Positions 1 to 9,344 are shown, numbered from the stretch's first letter. The stretch is DNA of 64,000 bases from LMUY01 sp965199105 (GCA_965199105.1 CBDAQO010000002.1:992001-1056000); one strand, 5' to 3'. Numbers and translations: made by a program. The notes: generated from the sequence alone by a model not told the origin.

Positions 1-885
1 GGCGGCGATGCTCGCCGTCAGCAGCCGGACAATGTCGTCGAAATCTGTCCAGAACTCCTCCGGCAGGTCGCGACGGATCGCACCCAGGTCGTCACCGGCC
101 ACCATTGCTTCCCACATCGCCAGGGGGGTGCAGCGTGAGATCAGAGCATGGATGCGGCGGTATTCCGCTCCTTTGAGCTTCAGGCGCAAGCCAGTGCTGA
201 ACCGGATCACGAAGCCTTCGTCGTCGCGGGGGAGCGTCGCTGCATGGCGCACCATATCGACGATGCTGGCAAACTCGTGGCGCCGGGCTGCGCGCCAGTC
301 AAGCGCCTGGCATGTTGCTAGCACCTCGTCGTAGGTCAGTTCCCGCCCATTGCCATGATATGCCGCCAGCATGACTAAGGCGCGCTCTTCGTAGCGAACG
401 ACGATTCGGTTCTCGGGGTAGACCGCCTCGAACAGGTAGGTCGTGCCGGGTGTGAGCGGGGATAGATCCGCGGCGTTGAACCTGGTCTGCGCCCAGACCG
501 CCTGCTCGGAATCAAACGCTCCCTTCGTGGCGGCGCGCCAGCTTCCTGCATGATGGAAGGCAATGATGAGGCTGCCATCGAGCTTCTCGAAAGCCTCGAA
601 CGGCAGATCGGGCACGTCGCCCCGCCGTTCGCCGACGTTGAAGAACTTAGGAAACGGCGTTGCGACCACCTGACCGGCTGCTTCATCAAGAATGAGACCG
701 CGGGCCATGACGGTGAACTCATCCCAGCCGTCGTCGTAGACGCAGCGTGGCGTGTAGACGAACAGCTGCAGTCCGGCTGCGGCATTGGCACGACGATGCA
801 CGAAGCCAAGCCCTCGGGCCCGCTCCAGACCGGCCATTAGGGCAGTGAAGGGCATCTGCCGGGCAGGGTGTATCAGGTCACTCAT
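1..885 (-). CDS. T4 Rnl1-like RNA ligase, partial at window edge
   Basis: The frame is open from an ATG at 885 to the window edge (295 codons, no stop), so the 3' end lies outside. Nucleotidyltransferase motifs appear in the order known for T4 RNA ligase 1: ARGLILD (61-67) before the lysine motif, EKLDGS (100-105) with the predicted adenylated Lys101, YLFEAVYP (150-157), DDEGFVIRF (221-229) and RLKLKG (234-239). T4 Rnl1 uses Lys99, so spacing also fits. Family knowledge says such enzymes seal 5'-phosphate/3'-OH RNA ends with ATP, often as tRNA repair. The neighbouring gene is a Tn3-type resolvase, so it may be transposon cargo or merely adjacent; this cannot be decided from one side. No partner kinase/phosphatase is visible in the window. 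Confidence 0.85.
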   Translation of the reverse strand, partial: MSDLIHPARQMPFTALMAGLERARGLGFVHRRANAAAGLQLFVYTPRCVYDDGWDEFTVMARGLILDEAAGQVVATPFPKFFNVGERRGDVPDLPFEAFEKLDGSLIIAFHHAGSWRAATKGAFDSEQAVWAQTRFNAADLSPLTPGTTYLFEAVYPENRIVVRYEERALVMLAAYHGNGRELTYDEVLATCQALDWRAARRHEFASIVDMVRHAATLPRDDEGFVIRFSTGLRLKLKGAEYRRIHALISRCTPLAMWEAMVAGDDLGAIRRDLPEEFWTDFDDIVRLLTASIAA

Positions 886-903
886 CGGATCACGGATCGA
901 TCA

Positions 904-1473
904 TTACGGGGAGCGTTGAAGGGAGGCTCGGTTGAGTTCGCGATAGACCGTCGAGCGTCCTAGCCCAAGCTGTTGGGCTGCTTGGGTTGGCGACAGTCCT
1001 GCCACCACCAGCTTCAGAGCCGCGGCAACACGATCTGTGTCCAGTGGTTGGCGGCCTGGCCGCTTTCCTCTCGCACGAGCGGCCGCGATACCGTCCTTCG
1101 TCCGCTCGGCGATGAGCCGGCGCTCGAAGTGCGCGATGGCGCCGAACACATGGAAAACGAGCTCGCCGGCAGCTGATGAGGTATCGATCTTCTCCTCCAG
1201 GCTGAGCAGCGCGATGCCGCGCTGCTTCAGCATCGTCACCGTCGTCAGTAGCTCGCCCAGTGATCTTCCCAGCCGGTCCAGACGCACGACGGCCAGCGTG
1301 TCGCCTTTGCGAGCATAGGCAAGCAGCTCCTGAAGCCCGCGCCGACCCATGCTGCGGCCGGAGCGCACATCGGTGAACACCTTGATCGCGCCGGTCTGGG
1401 TCAGACGCATGGTCTGGCCCGCGACGTCTTGGTCGCCGGTCGACACCCGGGCGTAGCCCAGAATGCCGGTCAT
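904..1473 (-). CDS. tnpR: Tn3-type serine resolvase
   Basis: A 189-residue serine recombinase starting at the ATG at 1473. The N-terminus shows the catalytic pattern YARVSTGDQ with Ser11, then the LDRLGRS helix, the FERRLIAERT region and a C-terminal helix-turn-helix (about 150-182) rich in the residues usual for resolvase DNA recognition. It should resolve cointegrates of the Tn3 transposon whose transposase halves lie at 3126 and 54051. In intact Tn3 elements of this layout tnpR and tnpA diverge from a shared res site. Here an IS1182-like element ends 18 bp upstream of the start codon, so the gene is cut off from its native promoter and res site. Longer in-frame starts exist but lie inside the IS. 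Confidence 0.9.
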   Translation of the reverse strand: MTGILGYARVSTGDQDVAGQTMRLTQTGAIKVFTDVRSGRSMGRRGLQELLAYARKGDTLAVVRLDRLGRSLGELLTTVTMLKQRGIALLSLEEKIDTSSAAGELVFHVFGAIAHFERRLIAERTKDGIAAARARGKRPGRQPLDTDRVAAALKLVVAGLSPTQAAQQLGLGRSTVYRELNRASLQRSP

Positions 1474-1491
1474 CGCGTCTCCCAAACGGTC

Positions 1492-3003
1492 GAGGCTGTT
1501 GAAAAACTCGCTTGCGGGCGGGTTTGGCGCGTGATTCGGTTTGGTTATGACTGGACCGGAGATCACGACGATGATGGGCAAGCTGTTGGGGCAAGAGCCG
1601 CTGTTCTTCGGTTTCCGGCTTGAGGACCACGTGCCCGCCAATCACCTGCTCCGCCGCGTCGACGCGGTGCTCGACTTCGGCTTCGTCCGGCGGGCTCTCG
1701 CACCATACTACAGCTCCACCGGACGGCCGTCGGTCGATCCCGAGCTGATGATGCGCATGCTGCTCATCGGCTATCTGCATGGCATCCGCTCCGAACGGCG
1801 GCTTTGCGATGAGGTCCACCTCAACCTCGCCTACCGCTGGTTCTGCCGCCTGGGGCTGGACGGTTGCGTGCCCGACCACTCGACGTTTTCCAAAAACCGC
1901 CATGGGCGCTTCCGCGACGGCGACCTGCATCGCCTGCTGTTCGAGGAGGTCGTGCGCGCTTGTGCCAAGGCCGGGCTGACACCCGGCCGCGACACTGCGA
2001 TCGACGCGAGCACGATCGAGGCCGACGCCGGCAGCGAGCGCAAGTTCACCGGCGCGGCGGATGCTGACGCCTGGGACGAGCAGGAGCGCCAGGCCCGGCC
2101 TGTGCGCGAGTATCTCGCGGCCCTCGATGCCGCCCTGCCAGCCGCTCCGGACGAGCGCGAGCCAGCGCCGCCCAAATACACGTCGCCCATCGATCCGCAG
2201 GCCGCCTGGTCGATCAAGCATGGCCCGGGGCAGTTCAGCTACGCCACGAACTACCTGATCGACAGCCAAACAAGCGTCATCCTGGACGTCGAGGCTACGC
2301 CCGCGCGCCTGGGCGCCGAGGTGGCGGCAACGCGAACGTTGATCAGCCGCGCCGCGGACCGGTTTGGTTTTCCCCCGAACGCCTCGCCGCCGACAAAGCG
2401 TATGGCAGCGCAGGCCTGCTGCGTTGGCTGTTCGAACGCGGCATCGAGCCGCATGTGCCGTTGCTCGACCGCACGGCGCTGACGCAGGGAAAGCTCCCCC
2501 GCTCGGCCTTCACCTATGACGAGACCGCAGACGCCTATACCTGCCCCGAGGGGCACCAACTCCGCCACCGCGGCTACGAGCGTCGAACCCGCACGCATCG
2601 GTACAGCGGGTCGCCCAACACCTGCGGCACCTGCCCGCGAAAGCGGGAGTGTACCGACGCGCCCACGAGGCGCGTGCTGAGAATGGCTGACGAGGCTGTG
2701 CGCGATCGGGTCCGCGATCTCGAACGCACGCCCGCTTTTGCCCGCTCCCGTCGCCTCCGAAAGCGGGTCGAGCGTCTCTTCGGCCAGCTCAAGCGCAACA
2801 TGGGGCTGCGACGGCTCAAACTGCGCGGGCTACGCGGTGCCGCCGAGGAGTTCACGATGGCCGCCGCCGCCCAGAACCTAATCCTGCTCACCAGGAAGCC
2901 AGCGCCCGCCTGAACGGGAGGGCAGCTTGCGCCCGGGGCCACCCCCGCATCGGCTGCTGACTACAGAGGTTCCGGCCGGAAAGCCGACTTCTTCAACAGC
3001 CTC
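1492..3003 (+). mobile_element. IS1182-like insertion sequence between tnpR and tnpA
   Basis: The 1512 bp element is bounded by imperfect terminal inverted repeats: GAGGCTGTTGAAAAACTCG at the left and the complement of CGACTTCTTCAACAGCCTC at the right. A 4 bp direct repeat GGTC flanks it (1488-1491 and 3004-3007), which looks like a target duplication. It carries one frameshifted transposase gene. The element has inserted in the presumed res/promoter interval of a Tn3 transposon. The family call rests on the transposase resemblance from memory; the outer boundaries could be off by a base or two. Confidence 0.8.
1547..2913 (+). pseudogene. IS1182-like transposase, frame broken at a TTTTCCCCC run
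   Basis: The N-terminal part (from the ATG at 1547) shows FRLEDHVPANHLLRRVD, SVDPELMMRMLLIGY and HSTFSKNRHGRF, typical of the IS1182 group, and the first catalytic Asp region AIDASTIEADA. The reading frame then becomes wrong near 2368-2376. Translation in the -1 frame from there gives PERLAADKAYGSAGLLRWL and the rest of the DDE transposase (CPEGHQLRH, CGTCPRKREC, the ERLFGQLKRNMGLRR region with the catalytic Glu candidate) to the stop at 2913. The break coincides with TTTTCCCCC, so either a single-base indel inactivated the gene or slippage produces the full protein. Coordinates span both frames. Confidence 0.75.
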
Positions 3004-3125
3004 GGTCGTTCCCTGGACGGCTGCTGCAAGGCGGTGCCGGTGGGCGCCCGCCCGTCCACAGACTACGTCTCCCAATGCCGAGCCGTCCATGATCAACATG
3101 CACCTTTGTAGGACGGAGAAACACC

Positions 3126-4973
3126 TTGGCACGCCGACAATTGCTGACCGACGAGGAACGCCAGGCGCTCTTGGGCATCCCGCCCGACGCCGACTCGCTC
3201 GCGCGGCTGTTCACCCTGTCCCGGTTGGATCGAAACCTGGTGGCTGAGCGGCGCAGCGACGCCAATCGTCTCGGCTGCGCCGTCCAGCTTGCCCTGCTGC
3301 GCCATCCGGGCACGGCACTCGCCTACCTCGACCAGCCTGCCGATACCCTCGTGACGTGGATGGCGGGCCAACTTGATGTCCCCGCCGCCGTGTTCGCCGA
3401 GTACGCCTGCCGACCGCAAACCATGACGGACCATGCGCGCCAGCTTGCCGCCACCTTGGGCCTGCGTACGCCAACCATGGCCGATCTGCCGTCGGTCATC
3501 GAAGTGGCGGCAGAGGCAGCCCGCGCGACCGACCGCGGCCAGCCTATCGCCGCAGCGGTCATAGCGGCCCTCCGGACTGCCGGCATCATCTTGCCCGGCG
3601 CGGCTGTGATCGAGCGCGTCGCCATCGCCGGCCGGGCGCGCGCCCGCAAGCGGGCGGCCGATGCCCTGGTAGCTGGGCTTTCCGCCGAACACCTGACCAA
3701 GCTGGATGGGCTACTCGTCATTGACCCCTCGGTCGGCATGACGCCGTTTGCCTGGCTCAAGGCCATGCCCATCGCACCGAAAGCTGACCATGTCAGCGAG
3801 TTGCTGGACCGCCTGTGTATGATCCGGGGCATCTGCGTGCCGGTCGAGAACGCTGCCCGCATCCATGAGGACCGGCTGCAGCAGTTCGTGCGCGAGGGCC
3901 ATGCCTCCGACGCCCACCAACTCGGACGCTACGCCGAGCACCGGCGGCGCGCGATCTTGGTCGCAACGGTGCTTGACCTCGAAACGAGGGTTACGGATGC
4001 GATCCTGGATATGGCAGACAAATTGATTGGCGGCCTGTTCGCCAAGGCGCGCAACGCAGCCAGGCGCCGGTACGCCGCCAGTGCCAGCAACGTTGGCCGT
4101 CTCATGCGGATGTTCCACGGCACCATCGAGGCACTTGCTGCGGCGCACGAGGGCGAAGCCGATGCATTTGAGGCCGTGGACGACGCCGTAGGCTGGCCCA
4201 AGTTGCTGCGGGTGCGCGAGGAAGTGCAGGAGCTGGCAAGCCTCGCCGGAGAGGATCCACTGGTGCGTGCCGCTGACCGCTGGAGAACCCTGCGAAAGTT
4301 CGCACCCGCTCTGATCGAGGCGCTGCAGTTCCGGTCCACACGCGCCGGCGATCCCATGTTAGGGGCGCTCAAATTGCTGGCAGGCCTCAACCAGTCTGGT
4401 AAGCGCGAGGTGCCGGCGGACGCACCCATGCCGTTCCGCAAGGAGTGGCGCGAGCGCGCTGCATTGGACCGCCGGGGCACGAGCTGGATCACCCTGGGCC
4501 GGTGTGCCGGTGCGCTCGCGGGCGTCGGCATCCTGGCGCTGTTGTCGGCCACCACGCTGCGGCTGTTCGTTGGCGTGGCGACGCTGCTGACGGCGGCCGG
4601 GTCGCTGCTGAGCGGCGGCTTCGTGCTGCAGCCGCCAGCCTTCCTGGTCGCAGGACTCGTCACGGGCGTGACGGAAACTGCGACCGGGATCGGTGGGCCC
4701 CCGATGGCGCTGCTGTATCAGCACCAGTCCGCCCCCGTGCTGCGGTCCACCCTGGCCACCTGCTTCCTCGTCGGCGAGATCGTGTCGCTGTTGCTGCTGC
4801 TCGGGGTGGGTCGCTTGCTCCGCGAGCAGGTGGTCACGGCCGCTCTGCTGCTACCCGTCCTCGCCGTGGGGGCATGGGCCAGCCGATGGCTGCGTGGCCG
4901 CTTTACCGGCGCCCGGCTGCGTGTTGCCGTGCTGGTGTTCGCCGTGTTGTCCGGACTGATCTGCCTGGTTTAA
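3126..4973 (+). CDS. chimeric ORF: Tn3 TnpA N-terminal half fused to TauE/SafE permease C-terminal half
   Basis: Starting at a TTG, residues 1-442 are the N-terminal half of a Tn3-family transposase: RRQLLTDEERQALLGIP, DANRLGCAVQLALLRHPG, and the DAPMPFRKEWR end that in whole TnpA leads into the catalytic half. From about codon 443 (position 4452) the sequence becomes the C-terminal part of a TauE/SafE sulfite/organic-anion exporter, with GRCAGALAGVGIL, the GIGGPPMALLYQHQS signature and several hydrophobic helices. Neither half is complete: TnpA lacks its DDE domain and TauE lacks its N-terminal membrane helices. The missing TnpA half is at 54051-55685. The fusion is open, but I expect no transposase or transporter function. 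RBS-like GGAG lies 10 bp before the TTG. Confidence 0.85.
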   Translation: MARRQLLTDEERQALLGIPPDADSLARLFTLSRLDRNLVAERRSDANRLGCAVQLALLRHPGTALAYLDQPADTLVTWMAGQLDVPAAVFAEYACRPQTMTDHARQLAATLGLRTPTMADLPSVIEVAAEAARATDRGQPIAAAVIAALRTAGIILPGAAVIERVAIAGRARARKRAADALVAGLSAEHLTKLDGLLVIDPSVGMTPFAWLKAMPIAPKADHVSELLDRLCMIRGICVPVENAARIHEDRLQQFVREGHASDAHQLGRYAEHRRRAILVATVLDLETRVTDAILDMADKLIGGLFAKARNAARRRYAASASNVGRLMRMFHGTIEALAAAHEGEADAFEAVDDAVGWPKLLRVREEVQELASLAGEDPLVRAADRWRTLRKFAPALIEALQFRSTRAGDPMLGALKLLAGLNQSGKREVPADAPMPFRKEWRERAALDRRGTSWITLGRCAGALAGVGILALLSATTLRLFVGVATLLTAAGSLLSGGFVLQPPAFLVAGLVTGVTETATGIGGPPMALLYQHQSAPVLRSTLATCFLVGEIVSLLLLLGVGRLLREQVVTAALLLPVLAVGAWASRWLRGRFTGARLRVAVLVFAVLSGLICLV

Positions 4974-4987
4974 AGGGGGGAGGAACA

Positions 4988-5815
4988 ATGCGCCTCGCTA
5001 GCAGCACCTATGGCAAGGGAGCCGTCCGCATCATGCGGGTGGACCGGACGCAGCCCCGGCATGCCGTGCGGGAACTGACCGTGGCCGTCATGCTGGAGGG
5101 CGCGTTCGACGCGTCGTTCACCTCGAGCGACAACGGCGCCGTGGTCGCGACCGATACGATCAAGAACATCGTCAACATCATGGCGCGCGAGCAGCTTGCG
5201 GCGGAAACCGAACCGTTCGCCGCCGCCCTCGCCGCCCGCTTCCTGGAGCGTTACGGCCAGGTCGCGGCGGCAGCGGTCCATACGCAGGAAACGTGCTGGC
5301 AGCGGCTGGGCGGCCACGACCACGCCTTCACGCTGGACGGCAATGGCCGCCCCACGGTGCAGCTCCGCCTCACCCGGGATGGTGCGCCTATGATCCGGTC
5401 CGGCATCGAGGGTTTCACCTTCATGAAGTCGACCCAGTCCGGCTGGGTCGGCTACCACATGGACGAGGTCACCACTTTGCCGGAAACCACCGACCGCATC
5501 ATGGCCACGGCGATGACCGCATCATGGGAATGGTCCGCCGCGCCGGCCAGCTACGAGCGGGCGAATGCGGCGGTGCTGGGTGCCATGCTGGCTCGCTTCG
5601 CGGGCGAGTATAGCCCGAGCGTGCAGCACACCCTGTTCCGCATGGGGAGCGCCGCGCTGGACGCCGTTCCGGAGATCGCGGACGTGGCGATGGCGTGCCC
5701 CAACAAGCACTACATTCCTGTCAAGCTGGAGGGCTTTGGGCTCGACAATGCCAACCAGGTGTTCACCGCCACCGACGAGCCGCACGGGCAGATTGACTGC
5801 ACCGTCGCGCGGTGA
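4988..5815 (+). CDS. urate oxidase (uricase, cofactor-free)
   Basis: A 275-residue protein of the two-domain T-fold uricase family, which oxidises urate to 5-hydroxyisourate with O2. It starts at the ATG at 4988 just behind GGGGAGGAAC. Residues matching the fungal catalytic set are visible: Lys10 in YGKG, Thr57 in ATDTIKN and the His of PNKHY (residue 241). The GFTFMKSTQSGW substrate-pocket motif and a QHTLF motif are also present. It directly follows the truncated permease and is followed by two xanthine dehydrogenase-type genes in the same direction, so the operon would carry purine to the hydroxyisourate stage. No 5-hydroxyisourate hydrolase or OHCU decarboxylase was seen nearby. Confidence 0.92.
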   Translation: MRLASSTYGKGAVRIMRVDRTQPRHAVRELTVAVMLEGAFDASFTSSDNGAVVATDTIKNIVNIMAREQLAAETEPFAAALAARFLERYGQVAAAAVHTQETCWQRLGGHDHAFTLDGNGRPTVQLRLTRDGAPMIRSGIEGFTFMKSTQSGWVGYHMDEVTTLPETTDRIMATAMTASWEWSAAPASYERANAAVLGAMLARFAGEYSPSVQHTLFRMGSAALDAVPEIADVAMACPNKHYIPVKLEGFGLDNANQVFTATDEPHGQIDCTVAR

Positions 5816-5822
5816 TGAAGCT

Positions 5823-6623
5823 TTGGACCTGACGGGCGTCACCGCCATGCTGCGCCCCAAGTCGCGCGCCGGCCTGGGCACGCTGCAACAAGGCGACGCG
5901 GTGCTGGCCGGCGGCACGTGGCTGTTTTCCGAACCCCAGCCCGGCGTGCAGCGCCTGGTCGATCTGGACGCGTTGGGTTGGGAGGCGCTGCGCGTGTCGA
6001 AGCAGGGGCTCCACATCGCCGCCACCTGCACGGTGGCCCAATTGGCGGCGGCGTCCCTGTCGTGGCAGGCGGCGAGCGTGGTGCGGCCGTGCTGCGAGGC
6101 GCTGCTCGGCTCGTTCAAAATCTGGGAGATGGCCACTGTCGGCGGCAATCTGTGCCTGGGGCTGCCGGCGGGGCCGATGACCGCGCTGGCCGTGGCGTTG
6201 GAAGGACGCTGCACGATCTGGTCCCCGGACGGCAGCGAGCGCGTGGTGGAGGCTGCGGATTTCGTCACCGGGCCGCAGCAGACCGTGCTCTGCCCCGGCG
6301 AGATCCTGCGTGCGATCGACCTGGGAGCCGCCGCCTTGCAACGCCGGGCCGTATTGCGGCGGATCTCGCTCAACCCACTGGGACGCTCGGCCGCGCTGTT
6401 GATCGGCACTACCGACGGCACGGATTTCCGCCTGACCGTAACGGCGGCCACGACGCGGCCAATGCGGCTGGATTTCGCCACCGCGCCGAGCCGCACGGAG
6501 CTGGCGGCCGGTATGGATACGATCGACCCCAATCTGCTTGATGATGTGCACGGCGCGCCTGCCTGGCGCCGGCAGACGGCGCGGATGCTCGCGGAAGATA
6601 TCCGGCGGAACCTCGCGCCATGA
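5823..6623 (+). CDS. molybdopterin dehydrogenase FAD-binding subunit (xanthine dehydrogenase-type)
   Basis: A 266-residue FAD subunit of the xanthine oxidase family. It shows LAGGTWLFSEPQP, where flavin phosphate is usually bound, and later WEMATVGGNLCLGLPAGPM, the second FAD loop. The C-terminal CO_deh_flav_C-like domain follows from about 160. I chose the TTG at 5823 because MDLTGVTAMLRPKSR resembles the start of relatives; an ATG at 5847 is the alternative. It begins 7 bp after the uricase stop and its last codon overlaps the next gene's ATG (ATGA). It passes electrons from the Fe-S clusters of the fused subunit to NAD+ or another acceptor. Confidence 0.88.
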   Translation: MDLTGVTAMLRPKSRAGLGTLQQGDAVLAGGTWLFSEPQPGVQRLVDLDALGWEALRVSKQGLHIAATCTVAQLAAASLSWQAASVVRPCCEALLGSFKIWEMATVGGNLCLGLPAGPMTALAVALEGRCTIWSPDGSERVVEAADFVTGPQQTVLCPGEILRAIDLGAAALQRRAVLRRISLNPLGRSAALLIGTTDGTDFRLTVTAATTRPMRLDFATAPSRTELAAGMDTIDPNLLDDVHGAPAWRRQTARMLAEDIRRNLAP

Positions 6624-9148
6624 TCCTGAACGGCACGCCCCGGGCCGAACAGCCCCGTCCCGGCCAGTGCCTGCGCACCTTCCTGCGCGAGCTCGGCTGC
6701 TTCGGCGTCAAGAAGGGCTGCGACGCCGGGGATTGCGGCGCCTGCACGGTGCACCTGGACGGCAAGGCCGTGCATAGCTGCCTGCTGCCCGCCCACCGCG
6801 CCCAGGGCCGCCGCGTGACCACGATCGAAGGGCTCGCGGGCGATGCTCTGCACCCGATGCAGCAGCGTTTCCTGGACGCGCAGGGCTTTCAGTGCGGGTT
6901 CTGCACAGCCGGGCTGGTGATGACGGCGGCGGCGCTCGATGCCAGCCAACTGGCCGACCTGCCCAGTGCGCTCAAGGGCAATCTATGCCGCTGCACCGGC
7001 TACCGCGCCATCGCCGATGCGATCGCCGGGCGGCCCCTCGTGCTGCACGGCGCTCCGGGCGGCAATGCCCCAGCGCCGGCCGGCTCGGCCCTGGTCACCG
7101 GAGCGGCCCGGTTCACCATGGATGTGGCGCCCCAAGGGATGCTGCACATGAAGCTGCTGCGCTCGCCCCACCCGCACGCCCGGATCCGGTCGATCGACAT
7201 CACCGCGGCCGCCTGCATGCCCGGTGTGGTGGCCGTGCTGACCCATCACGACTCGCCACAGCAGCGCTTCTCCACTGGGCGACACGAGATCGTGGCCGAT
7301 GACCCGGCGGACATGCTGGTGCTCGACCCCGTGCTGCGCTTCGTCGGCCAGCGTGTCGCCGCGGTGGTGGCGCAGACCGAGGCCGCCGCCGAAGCGGCCT
7401 GCGCCCGTGTCGTCGTCCACTACGAGTTGCTGGCGCCGGTGCTGGACCCGGAGGCCGCCGCGGACCTGGCGCCGATCCACGCCGGCTCGAGCAACGTGGC
7501 GGCGGAGGTCCACGCCGAAACGGGGGACGTCACGGCCGGGTTCGCCGCCGCCGCCGCCGTCCACGAAGCGACTTACCGCAGCCAGCGTGTGCAGCACGCC
7601 CACCTGGAAACCCATGGCGCGATCGGTTGGATGGAGGAGGGCGTGTTGACCCTGCGCACCAGCACGCAGGTGCCGTTCCTGACCCGCGACGCCTTGGCGA
7701 CCCTATTCGGCCTGCCGCGTGAGGGTGTGCGTGTCATGTGCGAACGGGTTGGCGGCGGCTTCGGTGGCAAGCAGGAGATGCTGGTCGAGGACATCGTGGC
7801 GCTTGCCGTGCTGCGCACCGGGTGCCCCGTGAAGCTGGAGCTGACCCGGCAGGAACAGTTCGCGGCAACCACTACCCGCCATGCCATGCGGGTGCGCGTG
7901 CGGCTCGGCGCGGGGGCCGACGGCACCCTGACCGCCATGGCAATCGACGTGCTGTCCGACACCGGCGCCTACGCGAACCACGCCGCGGGCGTGCTGCATC
8001 ACGGCTGCGACGAGAGCCTGGCGGTGTATCGCTGCCCCAACAAGCGGGTGGACGCCCGGGCGGTCCACACCACCACGATCCCGGCCGGCGCATTCCGCGG
8101 CTATGGGCTGAGCCAGACGGTGTTCGCCGTGGAAAGCGCAATGGATGAGTTGGCCCGCGCGCTGCGAATGGACCCGTTCACCCTACGCCGCCTGAACATG
8201 TCCCGGCCCGGCGACCCACTGCCTGGCGAGGACGTCGAGTTCGGCAGCTACGGCCTGCCGCAATGCCTGGACGCCGTCGAACAGGCGTTGGCAGCAGACC
8301 AGACTCCGGCGCCGCCCGGGTGGCGTGTCGGGCAAGGCACGGCGCTGGCCATGATCAACACCATCCCGCCGCGCGGCCATTTCGCGGAGGCGGAGATCTG
8401 CGCCGACGGGGATGGCTGCTTCACCCTGACGACCGGCACGGCGGAGTTCGGCAACGGCAGCACCACCGTGCACGCCCAGTTGGCCGCAGCCGCGTTGGGC
8501 GTGGACCCGGGCGCGATCCGCATCCGCGCATCCGACACCGCACTCCTGGACCATGACACCGGCGCTTATGGCAGCACGGGAACCGTGGTCGCCGGGGCGG
8601 CGGTTGCCGGGGCAGCCGGCAAGCTGGCAGAGCAGTTGCGGCATGGCACGGGAACGATGGCGTCGCACCGCGTCGTGGGATCACCGCGGTCGCTGGCGTT
8701 CAACGTGCACGGCTTCCGCGTGGCGGTGGAGCCGGGCACAGGCGTGATCCGCATCTTGAAAAGCGTGCACGCGGCCGATGCCGGTTTCGTCATCAACCCG
8801 GCGCAATGCCGCGGCCAAGTGGAGGGCGGTGTTGCCCAGGCGCTCGGGGCGGCACTCTGGGAGGATTTGCGGCTAGAGGGCGGCTGCGTCGTCAATCCCA
8901 CCCTCCGCAACTACCGCATCCCGGCACTCGCCGATGTACCGCCGACGCAGGTGATCTTTGCGAACGCACACGACCGGTTCGGTCCGCTCGGTGCGAAGTC
9001 GATGAGCGAGTCGCCGTTCAATCCCGTGGCCCCCGCCTTGGCCAACGCGCTGGCAGATGCGACTGGGCTACGGGTTCGCAGCACACCGATGTCACCCGAC
9101 CGCATCTTCCAGCGTGCCTTACCTCCGGAGAACCCGCAGCAGACCTGA
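6620..9148 (+). CDS. xanthine dehydrogenase-type fused 2Fe-2S and molybdopterin subunit
   Basis: An 842-residue protein combining two units that are usually separate. Residues 1-140 hold the plant-type [2Fe-2S] ligands Cys34, 39, 42 and 54 and the second cluster ligands Cys92, 95, 123 and 125 (QCGFC and LCRCTGYR). From about 150 it is a molybdenum-cofactor large subunit: GAARFTMDV, the VGGGFGGKQE cofactor loop, AFRGYG and the C-terminal GAKSMSESPF with the Glu expected to be catalytic. It overlaps the FAD subunit by ATGA and sits next to urate oxidase, so hypoxanthine/xanthine oxidation to urate is the likely job. The order Fe-S then Mo in one chain with a separate FAD protein is noteworthy but known in bacteria. 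Confidence 0.9.
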   Translation: MILNGTPRAEQPRPGQCLRTFLRELGCFGVKKGCDAGDCGACTVHLDGKAVHSCLLPAHRAQGRRVTTIEGLAGDALHPMQQRFLDAQGFQCGFCTAGLVMTAAALDASQLADLPSALKGNLCRCTGYRAIADAIAGRPLVLHGAPGGNAPAPAGSALVTGAARFTMDVAPQGMLHMKLLRSPHPHARIRSIDITAAACMPGVVAVLTHHDSPQQRFSTGRHEIVADDPADMLVLDPVLRFVGQRVAAVVAQTEAAAEAACARVVVHYELLAPVLDPEAAADLAPIHAGSSNVAAEVHAETGDVTAGFAAAAAVHEATYRSQRVQHAHLETHGAIGWMEEGVLTLRTSTQVPFLTRDALATLFGLPREGVRVMCERVGGGFGGKQEMLVEDIVALAVLRTGCPVKLELTRQEQFAATTTRHAMRVRVRLGAGADGTLTAMAIDVLSDTGAYANHAAGVLHHGCDESLAVYRCPNKRVDARAVHTTTIPAGAFRGYGLSQTVFAVESAMDELARALRMDPFTLRRLNMSRPGDPLPGEDVEFGSYGLPQCLDAVEQALAADQTPAPPGWRVGQGTALAMINTIPPRGHFAEAEICADGDGCFTLTTGTAEFGNGSTTVHAQLAAAALGVDPGAIRIRASDTALLDHDTGAYGSTGTVVAGAAVAGAAGKLAEQLRHGTGTMASHRVVGSPRSLAFNVHGFRVAVEPGTGVIRILKSVHAADAGFVINPAQCRGQVEGGVAQALGAALWEDLRLEGGCVVNPTLRNYRIPALADVPPTQVIFANAHDRFGPLGAKSMSESPFNPVAPALANALADATGLRVRSTPMSPDRIFQRALPPENPQQT

Positions 9149-9344
9149 GTCGTCATTGCGGCAGGCTGGCATGCAGGCTCTGGCTGGTACAGCCGCCATT
9201 GCGGGTGCTGCACCCCCCGAGCGACGCGGTTCGCCTCCATCACGCCGGCCTTTATCCCGAACTCGCGGGCCAGCAACACAGCCATTCCATCATGCCCTCG
9301 CCGTCGAGCATTCAGCATTGCCTGCGCATGGCGGCGGCGGTTGG
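9149..9344. other. convergent intergenic gap, no gene supported
   Basis: About 200 bp lie between the convergent molybdoenzyme and LysR genes. Open frames here are short and match nothing I recognise, and no good terminator hairpin was seen. Confidence 0.5.

Noticed and set aside
890..2269. A 459-codon minus-strand open frame over tnpR and the IS
   Set aside because: The resolvase frame and the IS transposase explain both strands.
5522..6949. A 475-codon open frame on the minus strand over the purine operon
   Set aside because: The opposite strand carries clear urate oxidase and molybdoenzyme domains; the antisense frame matches nothing.
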